A stretch of DNA of 64,000 bases from Hyphomonadaceae bacterium JAD_PAG50586_4 (GTDB lineage: Bacteria > Pseudomonadota > Alphaproteobacteria > Caulobacterales > Aquidulcibacteraceae). The notes below the pieces were generated by a model. The model ran no database searches. It saw only the letters and a list, made by a program, of their open reading frames with translations, and was not told the DNA's origin. Where the stretch lies: contig CP096134.1 in NCBI GenBank assembly GCA_023242925.1, forward strand, positions 1,693,501 to 1,757,500. Direction: 5' to 3'. Shown here piece by piece: positions 26,707 through 35,520 of the stretch (positions are counted from its first letter, which is position 1; the number at the start of each line of letters is the position of its first letter). Made by a program: the position numbers and the translations under genes.

Positions 26707-26719
26707 CGCAAACCTCCGA

Positions 26720-27574
26720 TCAAATGCGCGCCAGGAGCGCGTCGACTTCCGCGCGGGTAGGCATGGCCGGTTGCGCTCCATCGCGCGTGGCGGCGAGAGC
26801 GCCGGCAGTGCAGGCGAAGGTGAGCGCGGCTTTTGGTGATTGACCTTCCACCAACGCGAGCGTCAGCGCCGCGCTGAACGTATCGCCCGCGCCAGTGGCG
26901 TCGCGCGCCACGATCTTGGGCGGACGGGCGCGTGCGATCTCTTGGCCTTGCCGCAAGAGTGCGGCGCCTTCGGCGCCATAGGTGATGGCCAGGTTCTTAG
27001 CGGCACGGAGCGCATCGCCGTAAAACGCGGCTTCGCCTTCGTTGACGACCACCAGATCAGCTCTCGTGATCAAGGCGTCGGGGGCAGGCGCGGCGGGTGC
27101 GAGATTGATAGCGACGAAGCCTTGGAAATGTTGCGCTGCCGCCAATGTGGTTTCGGTCGGCACCTCCAATTGGCAGAGCAAGGCGTCGGCTTCGATCGCG
27201 CCGAGGTCGTTCTTGGAGAAGCGCGCGTTGGCGCCGGGGGCAACGACGATCTGATTTTCGCCGCTCTGCGAAACTGCGATCAGGGCCACGCCGGTTGGCG
27301 CCTCCTTTAGAACGCGACAATGTTCAAGATCGACGTCCGCCGCACGCAACAGCGCCAGCGCCTCTTCGGCGAATGCATCCGCGCCGACGCAACCCCACAG
27401 CGCCACTTCGGCGCCGAGACGGCGTGCAGCGAGCGCTTGATTGGCGCCCTTGCCGCCCGGGTAGCGCGCGAACGCAGCGCCGCCCACGGTTTCGCCTGGC
27501 GCCGGCAGATGCGTTGCGCGTACGACGAGATCCAGATTGATGGAGCCGACGACGGCTACGCGCGGCGTATTCAT
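26720..27574 (-). CDS. rbsK: Ribokinase (PfkB family)
   Basis: The 284-residue sugar kinase carries the PfkB signatures GGKGANQALAARRLGA (about 40-55) and DATGAGDTFSAAL (about 225-240, catalytic Asp), with GSINLDLVVRATHLP at the N-terminus. It would phosphorylate ribose to ribose 5-phosphate. The start overlaps the nucleoside hydrolase stop by four bases, so ribose released by that enzyme is its likely substrate. It is slightly shorter than the usual 300-310 residues. Confidence 0.92.
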   Translation of the reverse strand: MNTPRVAVVGSINLDLVVRATHLPAPGETVGGAAFARYPGGKGANQALAARRLGAEVALWGCVGADAFAEEALALLRAADVDLEHCRVLKEAPTGVALIAVSQSGENQIVVAPGANARFSKNDLGAIEADALLCQLEVPTETTLAAAQHFQGFVAINLAPAAPAPDALITRADLVVVNEGEAAFYGDALRAAKNLAITYGAEGAALLRQGQEIARARPPKIVARDATGAGDTFSAALTLALVEGQSPKAALTFACTAGALAATRDGAQPAMPTRAEVDALLARI

Positions 27575-28500
27575 GCAAGCCTCCGCTCAAGCAGATCGAA
27601 GACGCCATCCGCACGCACGCGCGTGGCCCAGCGCGTCGCGCTTGGCGCCTCAAGGCGAAAGTCCACTGCGGTGTGGCCACGCGTGAGTGGTGAATCCGTT
27701 TCGACGTCGATGCGCGCAGTCTGTGTGTCGAACAATTCTGGCGCCAGCAGATAAGCGATCACGGCCGGATCGTGCAGCGGCGCGCCTTCGCGCTGCGCCA
27801 GCGTACGCTCAACGCGCTCGCCGAAGCGTAGCAATTGGCAGGCTGCACGCGCGCGCACCGAATTCAAGGCCTCCAGCCGCGCCATACGGGCGGGATCGGT
27901 GCGGACTTGGTGCGTGGCGTCAAGGCCAAGTGCAACGATGGGCAGGCCGGAGGAATACACGACCGCAGCCGCATGCGGGTCGGCGTAAATGTTGAACTCG
28001 GCCGAAGCCGTGATGTTGCCGCCCTCGCTGCGCGCGCCGCCCATGATGACGATCTCGCGGACGCCGAGCGCGGAGGCGGGATTTGCGCGCAGCGCCAAGG
28101 CGATATTGGTGAGTGGGCCGAGCACGGCGATGCTGATGGATTTAGGCGTCGCCTTGCTCAAAGTGTCAGCGAGGAAAGCGATGGCGTTCGCGCTTTCTGG
28201 TCCCTTTTTTGGCGCGGGGAATGATAGATCACCCAGACCGTTGGCGCCGTGAAAATGGCCCGCTTCCACCGGTGCGACGAGAAGCGGGCGACCGGCGCCG
28301 GCAAAAACTGGAACGTCCTCGCGCTCAGCCAACGCGCGAACGACACACGCATTGTGCGCGGTCAGCGTGCTGTTCACATTGCCGGCGACGGTGGTGACGC
28401 CAAGCAGATCAAATGCATCCCGCGCCGAGAAGGCCAGCAAGAGCGCGACGGCGTCGTCCACGCCAGGGTCGCAATCGATGATGAGGGGCGGGGCGCCATG
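27571..28500 (-). CDS. Inosine-uridine preferring nucleoside hydrolase (frameshift in first codons)
   Basis: The enzyme splits nucleosides into base and ribose. It shows the calcium-binding signature IIDCDPGVDDAVAL at the N-terminus, VAGNVNST, the core IVIMGGARSEGGN and the C-terminal aspartate in HDPAVIAYLL. The natural start appears to be the ATG at 28498-28500, eight bases after the transporter stop, but it is one frame off. Removing one C from the GCGCCCCGCCCC stretch near 28490 gives MAPPLIIDCDPG. A longer open frame to 28830 is a shadow of the transporter gene. About 309 residues after correction, normal for the family. Confidence 0.9.
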   Translation of the reverse strand, partial: HGAPPLIIDCDPGVDDAVALLLAFSARDAFDLLGVTTVAGNVNSTLTAHNACVVRALAEREDVPVFAGAGRPLLVAPVEAGHFHGANGLGDLSFPAPKKGPESANAIAFLADTLSKATPKSISIAVLGPLTNIALALRANPASALGVREIVIMGGARSEGGNITASAEFNIYADPHAAAVVYSSGLPIVALGLDATHQVRTDPARMARLEALNSVRARAACQLLRFGERVERTLAQREGAPLHDPAVIAYLLAPELFDTQTARIDVETDSPLTRGHTAVDFRLEAPSATRWATRVRADGVFDLLERRLA

Positions 28501-28508
28501 AATGTGTT

Positions 28509-29780
28509 TTATCCGGTGATGAAAAAACTCGCCAGCGCAGCACTCATCAGATTGGCAAGAGAGCCAGCGGCGACGACGTGAAAGCCGTAGCGCGCCATTT
28601 CCGGCGCACGGGTCGGCGCCAAGGTGTTGAGCGCGGCGAGCAAAATGCCGATGGAACTCAAATTCGCGAAGCCGCAGAGTGCGAACGTGGTGATCGCCAT
28701 CGTGCGCGGTGATAGCGTATCGCCCATCTCGCCTAAATGCATGAAGGCCACGAATTCGTTGAGGATCAGCTTCTCGCCGAACACGCCGCCGGCTTGCTGT
28801 GCTTCCGACCACGGAATGTTCAAGAGCCACATCACCGGCGCAAACACGTAACCGAGCAGACCCTGTAACGTCAGGTTTTCAACGCCGGCCAAATTGCCCA
28901 GTGCGCCCAGCCCGCCATTGACCAGCGCGATCAGCGAAACAAAGGCGATCAGCATCGCGCCGATCGACGCGGCCAGCAGCAAGCCGTCCTGCGCGCCGGA
29001 GGCCGCGGCCATGATTACGTTGCTTTGCTTGGCTTGCTCATAGTGTTCGCCATCGGCAGGCGCCTCGACAACGCCATCGCGCGGGCCGTCGCCGGCGGCT
29101 TCGAGCGACGCCGGCGCGCGCGGCGCGGGTTTGTCGTCCGGCATAATGATCTTGGCCATGAGCAGGCCGCCGGGCGCCGACATAAAGCTCGCCGCTAAGA
29201 GATAATTAATGTCGATGCCCATCTGTGCGTAGGCCGCCAGCACGCTGCCTGAGACGGATGCCATGCCCGTCGTCATGATCGCAAACAATTGCGGCCGCGT
29301 GACGTGGGGAAGATAGGGTCGGACAACCAATGGCGCTTCGGTCTGGCCGACGAACACGTTCGCCGTCGCCGTCAGTGATTCAACGCGCCCTGTGCCGAGC
29401 AGAAAGTGCAACGCGCCGCCGCCCCACGTCACGATCGGCTGCATCACGCCGATATGGTAGAGCACCGACATCAGCGCCGAGAAGAAGATGATGATCGGCA
29501 GTACGTTGAGCGCAAAGCTGAAGCCGACTTCATTGGCGAGCGGGCCGAACACCATCGAGATGCCGGCGCCGGAGAAATTGATCAGCGCCTGCACGCCGTC
29601 CGACATCGCCGCGAGCGCCGCGCGGCCAGCGGGGAGGTAAAGCACGAGCGCCGCAAGTGCTGCCTGCAACGCGAGCGCTGCGATCACGATCCGCAAACGG
29701 ATGGCGCGACGGTTCGTGGAGAATAGCACCGCCAACGCCAAAATGGCGACGACGCCGACAAACCCCTGCCAGTATTGCAC
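28509..29780 (-). CDS. Concentrative nucleoside transporter (NupC/CNT family)
   Basis: A GTG start at 29778-29780 has an excellent GGGGGAG site; the longer frame upstream is non-coding in character. The 423-residue membrane protein shows CNT family motifs: NVLPIIIFFSALMSVLYHIGVMQ, VESLTATANVFVGQTEAPLVVRPYL, the ATGMASVSG-like MTTGMASVSGSVLAAYA, SAPGGLLMAK, LILNEFVAFMHL and CGFANLSSIGILL. It imports nucleosides with protons or sodium and heads the salvage operon (transporter, hydrolase, ribokinase, oxygenase, thymidine kinase). Confidence 0.93.
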   Translation of the reverse strand: MQYWQGFVGVVAILALAVLFSTNRRAIRLRIVIAALALQAALAALVLYLPAGRAALAAMSDGVQALINFSGAGISMVFGPLANEVGFSFALNVLPIIIFFSALMSVLYHIGVMQPIVTWGGGALHFLLGTGRVESLTATANVFVGQTEAPLVVRPYLPHVTRPQLFAIMTTGMASVSGSVLAAYAQMGIDINYLLAASFMSAPGGLLMAKIIMPDDKPAPRAPASLEAAGDGPRDGVVEAPADGEHYEQAKQSNVIMAAASGAQDGLLLAASIGAMLIAFVSLIALVNGGLGALGNLAGVENLTLQGLLGYVFAPVMWLLNIPWSEAQQAGGVFGEKLILNEFVAFMHLGEMGDTLSPRTMAITTFALCGFANLSSIGILLAALNTLAPTRAPEMARYGFHVVAAGSLANLMSAALASFFITG

Positions 29781-30036
29781 CCGCTCCCCCACGTTTTGTG
29801 TTCTTGGTCTAGGGCTTAGACTGGTCTCCCCGGGGTTCAACGCCTGCATCCGAATGCGAACGTGTGGAGCGAACAAGTGTCGCGCTGCGCCGCGCCGAGC
29901 GCCGGAGCGACCCCTCTTGAGCTGGCAAGGATAGGTTGGGTTAAGATTATCTTGCGGCGCCGAATTATGGTCGCAATACACCGTTCTGAAAGACATAAAT
30001 GGTAAGCGCTTGCCTTCGAGTTGGGTATGCGAGCCG

Positions 30037-30942
30037 ATGCTGGAAGCGCGAAAGAAGATACGCGTCATTATCGCGGATGCGACGCCAAGCGTGTTGCGCC
30101 TGTTGTCAGAGGTGCTGCGCGGTGCAGGCGTCGAGCAGATTCAGTTCGCACGCAATGGTCGCGATCTATTAAATTTCGTAACGGAATTCTCACCTGACAT
30201 CGTGATCACGACGTCGCGTCTGCCGGAATTCTCCGGACTGGAATTTACGCGCTTGGTCCGTGGGGGTTATAAAAGCGTACCGCGCGATCTGCCCATCATC
30301 GTGATGACCAATTCGGCGACCAAGACCTTCCTGGAAGCGGCGAGGACGAGCGGCGTCGATGAAATGCTGGTGCGGCCGTTCACGGGCGAAGCCGTGATCG
30401 AGCGCATGCTGGCCGTGCTGAAGCACAAGCGCGATTTCGTGGATAGCGTCGAGTATATCGGCCCCTGCCGCCGCCGCCGTGTGCGCGACGAATACAACGG
30501 CCCGATGCGGCGCTTCATGGATACGAGCGACGACATGCCGGGTGCGCCGCTTTGGGAAAGCGAGTCGCATCGCCAAGCGGTGCGTAAATGCGTCCAGCGG
30601 ATCAGCGAACACGTGGCCGGGCTGACGCCTGGCGACCGCAAGAAGCTTCGCGAGATATACAGTGCGGTCAAGGAAACGGAATCCATGGCCGATGAATCTC
30701 GCGATGAGGCGTTGGGCGCGGCGTCGCGTTCGCTTGGTCGCTATATCATGGCGGTCGGCGCTGGCGGTGTGCTGGACGAAGAGACGGTGCGCACGCACAT
30801 AGACGCGATGCATACGCTGAGCGTGCTCACAAGTGCGGAGTATGACGAGCGCCAGAAGCTGGTCGAGGGCCTGTCCCGCATCGTGGACAAGAAGCTTGGC
30901 CGGAGCGTCGATGTTGTGGCTGCCAATCTGATCCTGCGCTAG
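30037..30942 (+). CDS. Receiver-domain protein lacking the phosphorylatable aspartate
   Basis: The ATG at 30037 gives 301 residues. The N-terminal 120 residues fold like a CheY receiver (RVIIADATPSVLRLLSEVL, FSPDIVITTSRLPEFSGLEF, PIIVMTNSATKTFLEAARTSGVDEMLVRPF). The CheY D57 position is Thr59, one acidic-pocket residue is Ala13, and the conserved Lys is replaced by Arg. It should therefore not be phosphorylated normally. A positively charged linker and a helical C-terminal region (about 180-300) with no DNA-binding motif follow. It may act as a pseudo-receiver through protein contacts. It stands alone between the salvage operon and the arylsulfatase. Confidence 0.8.
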   Translation: MLEARKKIRVIIADATPSVLRLLSEVLRGAGVEQIQFARNGRDLLNFVTEFSPDIVITTSRLPEFSGLEFTRLVRGGYKSVPRDLPIIVMTNSATKTFLEAARTSGVDEMLVRPFTGEAVIERMLAVLKHKRDFVDSVEYIGPCRRRRVRDEYNGPMRRFMDTSDDMPGAPLWESESHRQAVRKCVQRISEHVAGLTPGDRKKLREIYSAVKETESMADESRDEALGAASRSLGRYIMAVGAGGVLDEETVRTHIDAMHTLSVLTSAEYDERQKLVEGLSRIVDKKLGRSVDVVAANLILR

Positions 30943-30975
30943 GCGATACGCCAATCCCTGAAAATTGACGTGTTG

Positions 30976-31043
30976 CCCCTAGGTCGCGCGTGCGTTCGCG
31001 CGGTCGTTGCGCCATGATGCGCGCAACGAAAACACCTTAGGGG
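30976..31043 (+). promoter_or_regulatory. Three-way-junction-like leader before the arylsulfatase gene
   Basis: CCCCTAGGT (30976-30984) can pair with ACCTTAGGGG (31034-31043, one bulge), enclosing two hairpins: CGCGCG/CGCGCG (30985-30990 with 30997-31002) and CGTTGCGC/GCGCAACG (31005-31012 with 31021-31028). The closing stem contains the TAGGGG part of the Shine-Dalgarno sequence for the ATG at 31050. It could equally be part of the end of the preceding receiver gene's transcript. Any regulatory role is inferred. Confidence 0.45.
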
Positions 31044-31049
31044 GACGAA

Positions 31050-32838
31050 ATGGGCGGAACGTGGCGTGGGCTGGCGGCGGCTGTGACGCTGTTGGCGGTC
31101 GCTTCCTCGGCCGGCGCTCAGAATGCCCCGCCAGCGGGTGCGAGCGTTGGGCGGCCCAACATCGTGCTGATCCTGATCGATGATGCGGGCTTTACCGATC
31201 TGGGCGCCTATGGCGGCGAGGCGCGGACGGCGAATATCGACGCACTGGCGCAGCGCGGCGTGCGCTTCTCGAATTATCATTCCTCGCCACTGTGCTCGCC
31301 TTCACGGGCGATGTTGCTGACGGGCGTCGACAATCACCGCACTGGGGTGGCGACGATTGGCGAAGTGATCCCGCCGTCGCAGCGCGGGGAACCCGGCTAT
31401 TCGCTACATCTGGAGCCGGGCGTGACGACAATCGCGTCGCGGCTGCAAGCCAGCGGCTATCGCACCTACATGACCGGCAAATGGCATCTGGGCGATGGCC
31501 CTGGTCAATTGCCGAATTCGCATGGCTTCGACCGATCGTTTGCGCTGGAAGCGTCCGGTGCGGATAATTGGGAGCAAAAGCCCTACATGCCGTATTACGC
31601 GCATGCGGATTGGTATGAGGACGGCGCGCCGGCGACTTTGCCGAGCGACTTTTATTCGTCGCGTTTTCTTGTCGATCAGATGATCGACTACATCGACAGC
31701 GAACGGGCCGATGCGCGGCCGTTCTTTGCGTATGTGGCGTTCCAGGCGGTGCACATTCCGGTGCAGGCGCCGCGTGAAGACACCGCGCGCTATCGCGGGC
31801 GTTACGACCAAGGCTGGACGGCGTTGCGCGAGCAGCGTTTCCGGCGTGCGCAGGAGCTGGACCTCGTGCCGGCGCAAGCAGAGTTGGGCGCGAGCCCGCC
31901 GCATGCGCGCAATTGGCAGGATGTGGAGCCGGGTGAGCGGGCGTTGCTGGCGCGGAGCATGGAAGTGCACGCCGGCATGTTGGATCTCGATGGATCAAAA
32001 CATCGGCCGCCTGATCGCGCATCTGCAAGAAATTGGCGAGCTTGAGAATACGGTGTTCGTGGTCACGTCAGACAATGGCCCTGAGCCCAGCAATCCGTTG
32101 GCGGCGCGGGGGTTCGAGCAATGGATGCACCTGAACGGCTACACGCGCGAACTCGATACTTTGGGTGAGCGCGGATCGATGGTGGCGATTGGGCCGGAAT
32201 TCGCGAACGCGACGGCGGCCCCCGGCGCATTGTTCAAATTCTATACGACCGAAGGCGGCACGCGCGTGCCGATGATTATGGCGGGTCCTGGCGTCGGCGC
32301 TGGTTTGCGCGCGGATGGCTTCGCGTACGTGACGGACATTGCGCCAACCTTGTTGGAGCTTGCACGCGTCGCGCCGGCGACGGAGGGCGTGCCGGTGACG
32401 GGCCGCTCGCTTTCGGCGGTGCTGCGCGGTGAGGCGCAATCGGCGTATGGACCGGAAGAACCGGTCGGGCTTGAAGTGTCCGGCAATGCGGCTTTGTTTC
32501 GCGGCGACTTTAAGCTCGTGATCAACCAACGGCCGAACGGTGATGGACGGTGGCGGCTTTATAATGTGCGTCTTGATCCGGGCGAGACGCGCGATATCTC
32601 GACCGAGATGCCGGACCTCTTTGCCCAAATGCAGCGCGAGTATGAGGCCTACGTGCAGGAGATGGGCGTGCTGGCGATGCCCGAGGGCTACAACATCCAC
32701 GGTCAGATCGAGTCGAACACGTACGCGCGGCAATTCACGCGCTACATGCCGTTCCTGATTGGCTGTGCGGTGGTGTTGATCGGCTTGATCGGCTGGTTGG
32801 TCTGGCTCTTTACACGCAAGCGGCGCGCGAAAGCTTAA
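31050..32838 (+). CDS. Arylsulfatase-type sulfatase with C-terminal membrane anchor (one frameshift)
   Basis: A signal peptide (cleavage near AGA-Q, residue 24) precedes a sulfatase domain. Metal ligands are in NIVLILIDDAGF. The formylglycine signature CSPSRAMLLTG has the catalytic Cys near residue 82, and the conserved YMTGKWHLG and VVTSDNGPE are present. One extra base near 31987 breaks the frame; the corrected join reads HAGMLDSMDQNIGRL. The C-terminus has a membrane span (LIGCAVVLIGLIGWLVWLF) and a positive tail, so the enzyme is probably periplasmic and anchored. It needs a formylglycine-generating enzyme encoded elsewhere. It hydrolyses sulfate esters; the substrate is unknown. Confidence 0.9.
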
Positions 32839-34112
32839 ATCCGCAGCGCCGCCTCAAGCTTGCTCAAGCCTTGCTCGAACAGATCGTCCTCGATGGTCAG
32901 CGGATAGAGCAGGCGGATGGTTTCGCCGGAGACGCCGCAGGAGAGGAGGATGAGCCCCTCTTCGAGCGCGCGGGTGGTGACGCGCTTGGCGGCGGCGCCG
33001 TCGGGCGTTTTGGCGCCGCGCTCGGTGATCAGATCGAAGGCGATCATGGAGCCGGGGCCGCGAATGTCGTCGATGGGCGCCATGTCATTGCGCGATTGGA
33101 TTTCCTTGAGCTTTGCTTTGGCGCGGTCGCCGAGCGCGTTGGCGCGCGCAAGCAGACCTTCGCTGTCGATGACGTCGAGTACGGCAAGCGCTGCGGCGCA
33201 GCCGATCGGCGAGCCGCCATAGGTGCCGCCGAGGCCGCCCGGATCGGTTTTGTCCATGATGTCGGCGCGGCCAACGAGTCCGGACAGCGGAAAGCCGCCT
33301 GCGAGCGACTTGGCCATCGTGATGAGGTCGGCTTGTACGTCGTAATGCTCCATGGCGAAGAGCTTTCCGGTGCGGCCAAAGCCAGTCTGCACCTCGTCGG
33401 CGATCAGCACGATGCCGTGCGTGTCGCAGAGCGCACGCAGCGCGCGCATGAGTTCGGGCGGGACCATGTGGAAGCCGCCTTCGCCTTGCACCGGCTCGAT
33501 CACGATGGCGGCGACGCGCGAGGGCTCCACATCAGCGCGCAGGATGTGATTGAGCACGAGTAGCGACGTCTCGACATCGACGCCGTAGCGCGCGAGCGGG
33601 AATGGGACGTGGAAGACATCCGGCACGGATGGGCCGAATTGCTGTTTGTAGGGTGCTACCTTGCCAGTCATCGCCATGGTGAGCGTGGTGCGGCCGTGGA
33701 AGCTGCCGGTGAAGGAGATGATGCCGGTGCGCCCGGTGGCGGCGCGCGCGATCTTCACGGCGTTCTCGACCGCTTCAGCCCCGGTGGTGAAGAAGATGGT
33801 TTTCGCATCGCCCGGAATTGGGGCGCGCGCGTTGAGCTTTTCAGCGAGCGCGATGTAGGGCTCATAGGCGCTGACTTGGAACGCGGTGTGCGTGACGCAC
33901 TCCAGCTGCGCGCGCACGGCTTCGATCACTTTGGGGTGCCGGTGGCCGGTATTCAGCACGGCGATGCCGCCGGCGAAGTCGATATATTCGCGCCCCTCTA
34001 CGTCCCACAGGCGCGCATTCTCGGCGCGTGCGGTGAAGATCGGTGTCGCAGTGGAAACCCCGCGCGGCACGGCTTTGGCGCGGCGGGCGAGGAGTTCGGC
34101 GTTGGTGGTCAT
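32835..34112 (-). CDS. gabT: 4-aminobutyrate aminotransferase
   Basis: The ATG at 34110-34112 gives 425 residues, the normal GabT length. Class III aminotransferase motifs are present: YIDFAGGIAVLNTGHRHP, FFTTGAEAVENAVKIAR, SFHGRTTLTMAMTG, IVIEPVQGEGGF, LIADEVQTGFGRTG, and the PLP lysine in ITMAKSLAGGFPLSG. It transfers the amino group of GABA to 2-oxoglutarate, giving succinate semialdehyde. No gabD lies beside it. A glutamate-decarboxylase-like PLP enzyme is encoded 1.4 kb away, but no shared operon exists. It shares the TTAA stop tetranucleotide with the convergent sulfatase. Confidence 0.92.
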   Translation of the reverse strand: MTTNAELLARRAKAVPRGVSTATPIFTARAENARLWDVEGREYIDFAGGIAVLNTGHRHPKVIEAVRAQLECVTHTAFQVSAYEPYIALAEKLNARAPIPGDAKTIFFTTGAEAVENAVKIARAATGRTGIISFTGSFHGRTTLTMAMTGKVAPYKQQFGPSVPDVFHVPFPLARYGVDVETSLLVLNHILRADVEPSRVAAIVIEPVQGEGGFHMVPPELMRALRALCDTHGIVLIADEVQTGFGRTGKLFAMEHYDVQADLITMAKSLAGGFPLSGLVGRADIMDKTDPGGLGGTYGGSPIGCAAALAVLDVIDSEGLLARANALGDRAKAKLKEIQSRNDMAPIDDIRGPGSMIAFDLITERGAKTPDGAAAKRVTTRALEEGLILLSCGVSGETIRLLYPLTIEDDLFEQGLSKLEAALRI

Positions 34113-34281
34113 GATCTTGGCGCCTTCGGTCAAGCGGAAGCGGTTCCTAGCACATATCGCAGCGTCCTGAGGAGCGGCTGCGCTGTTAGACTTGGGGCTG
34201 TTGCCGTCGCGACAGGGCTTTTCAGCCTTAGCGTTCGTCGCGATGTTGGTTTTCGAACTAGAGAATTAAGAGGAGGCGTGA

Positions 34282-35520
34282 GTGCCGGAAGCTTGGATCA
34301 TCGACGCGTGCCGCACGCCGCGTGGCATCGGCAAAGTGGGAAAGGGCGCCCTGGCGGACATGCACCCGCAGCAAGTCGCCTCCTCAGTGCTGAAGGCGAT
34401 CGCCGAACGCAACAATCTGAAGACGGGCGAAGTGGATGACATCATCTGGGGTACCTCGTCCCAACGCGGCAAGCAAGGCGGTGATCTTGCGCGCATGGCG
34501 GCCCTCGATGCGGGCTATGACGTGAAATCGAGTGCGGTGACGTTGGATCGCTTCTGCGGTTCGGGGATCACCAGTGTGAGCCTTGCGGCGGCGCAAGTGA
34601 TGTCGGGTATGGAAAACCTCGTCATCGCCGGCGGCGCCGAGATGATGAGCTACAATGCGGCGAGCGCTGACCCAAAGCAGCCGATGATGATGGACCAGGG
34701 CAATTTACGTCTGCGCGCGCTGCATCCCCAATCGCATCAGGGCGTGTGCGCTGATGCGATCGCGACGTTGGAAGGCATCTCACGTGAAGCCGTTGATGAA
34801 CTCGCCTTGGTGAGCCAGCAGCGCGCGGACGCGGCGATCAAGGGCGGCCATTTCAAGAAGAGCGTTGTGCCGGTTTACAAGGAAGACGGCACACTGGCGC
34901 TCGACCACGAAGAATTCCCGCGTCCGCAAACGACGCTGGAGGGCTTGGCGTCGCTGAAAGCGTCGTTCACCGCAATCGCGGATTTCCCGCTGAACGAAGA
35001 AGGCCTTACCTATGGCGCGCTGATCCGTCAGGTCTATCCGGACTTGAAGATCAACCACGTCCACCATGCCGGCAATTCGTCTGGTGTAGTCGATGGCGCG
35101 GGCGCTGTGCTGCTCGCCTCCCCGGACTATGCCAAGAAAAACGGCCTGAAGCCGCGCGCCCGTGTGGTGGCGACAGCGAACGTGGGCGATAGCCCGACTT
35201 TGATGTTGAACGCGCCAGTGCCGGCTGCGCGCAAGGTGCTGGAGAAAGCTGGGCTTACGATCGACGACATCGACCTCTTCGAGATCAATGAAGCGTTCGC
35301 GGTCGTGGCTGAGAAGTTCATCCGCGACCTCAAGCTCGATCGCGACAAGGTCAATGTGAATGGCGGCGCGATGGCGCTTGGTCACCCGATCGGCGCGACC
35401 GGCTCGATCCTGATCGGCACGATCTTGGACGAGCTTGAACGTCGTGATCTGAAGCGCGGCCTGGTGACGATGTGCGCCGCCGGCGGCATGGCCCCGGCGA
35501 TCATTATCGAACGTATCTAA
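34282..35520 (+). CDS. Acetyl-CoA acetyltransferase (thiolase)
   Basis: A GTG start at 34282 follows AGGAGG by five bases and gives 412 residues. Thiolase motifs are the active-site Cys in LDRFCGSGITS (about residue 92), NEAFAVVAEKF, NVNGGAMALGHPIGATG with the catalytic His, and the C-terminal MCAAGGMAPA. It condenses or cleaves acyl-CoA units, either in beta-oxidation or as the first step to hydroxybutyrate. The neighbouring acyl-CoA metabolism genes are not in the same operon. Its stop is shared in the CTAA tetranucleotide with the convergent decarboxylase. Confidence 0.93.
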   Translation: MPEAWIIDACRTPRGIGKVGKGALADMHPQQVASSVLKAIAERNNLKTGEVDDIIWGTSSQRGKQGGDLARMAALDAGYDVKSSAVTLDRFCGSGITSVSLAAAQVMSGMENLVIAGGAEMMSYNAASADPKQPMMMDQGNLRLRALHPQSHQGVCADAIATLEGISREAVDELALVSQQRADAAIKGGHFKKSVVPVYKEDGTLALDHEEFPRPQTTLEGLASLKASFTAIADFPLNEEGLTYGALIRQVYPDLKINHVHHAGNSSGVVDGAGAVLLASPDYAKKNGLKPRARVVATANVGDSPTLMLNAPVPAARKVLEKAGLTIDDIDLFEINEAFAVVAEKFIRDLKLDRDKVNVNGGAMALGHPIGATGSILIGTILDELERRDLKRGLVTMCAAGGMAPAIIIERI

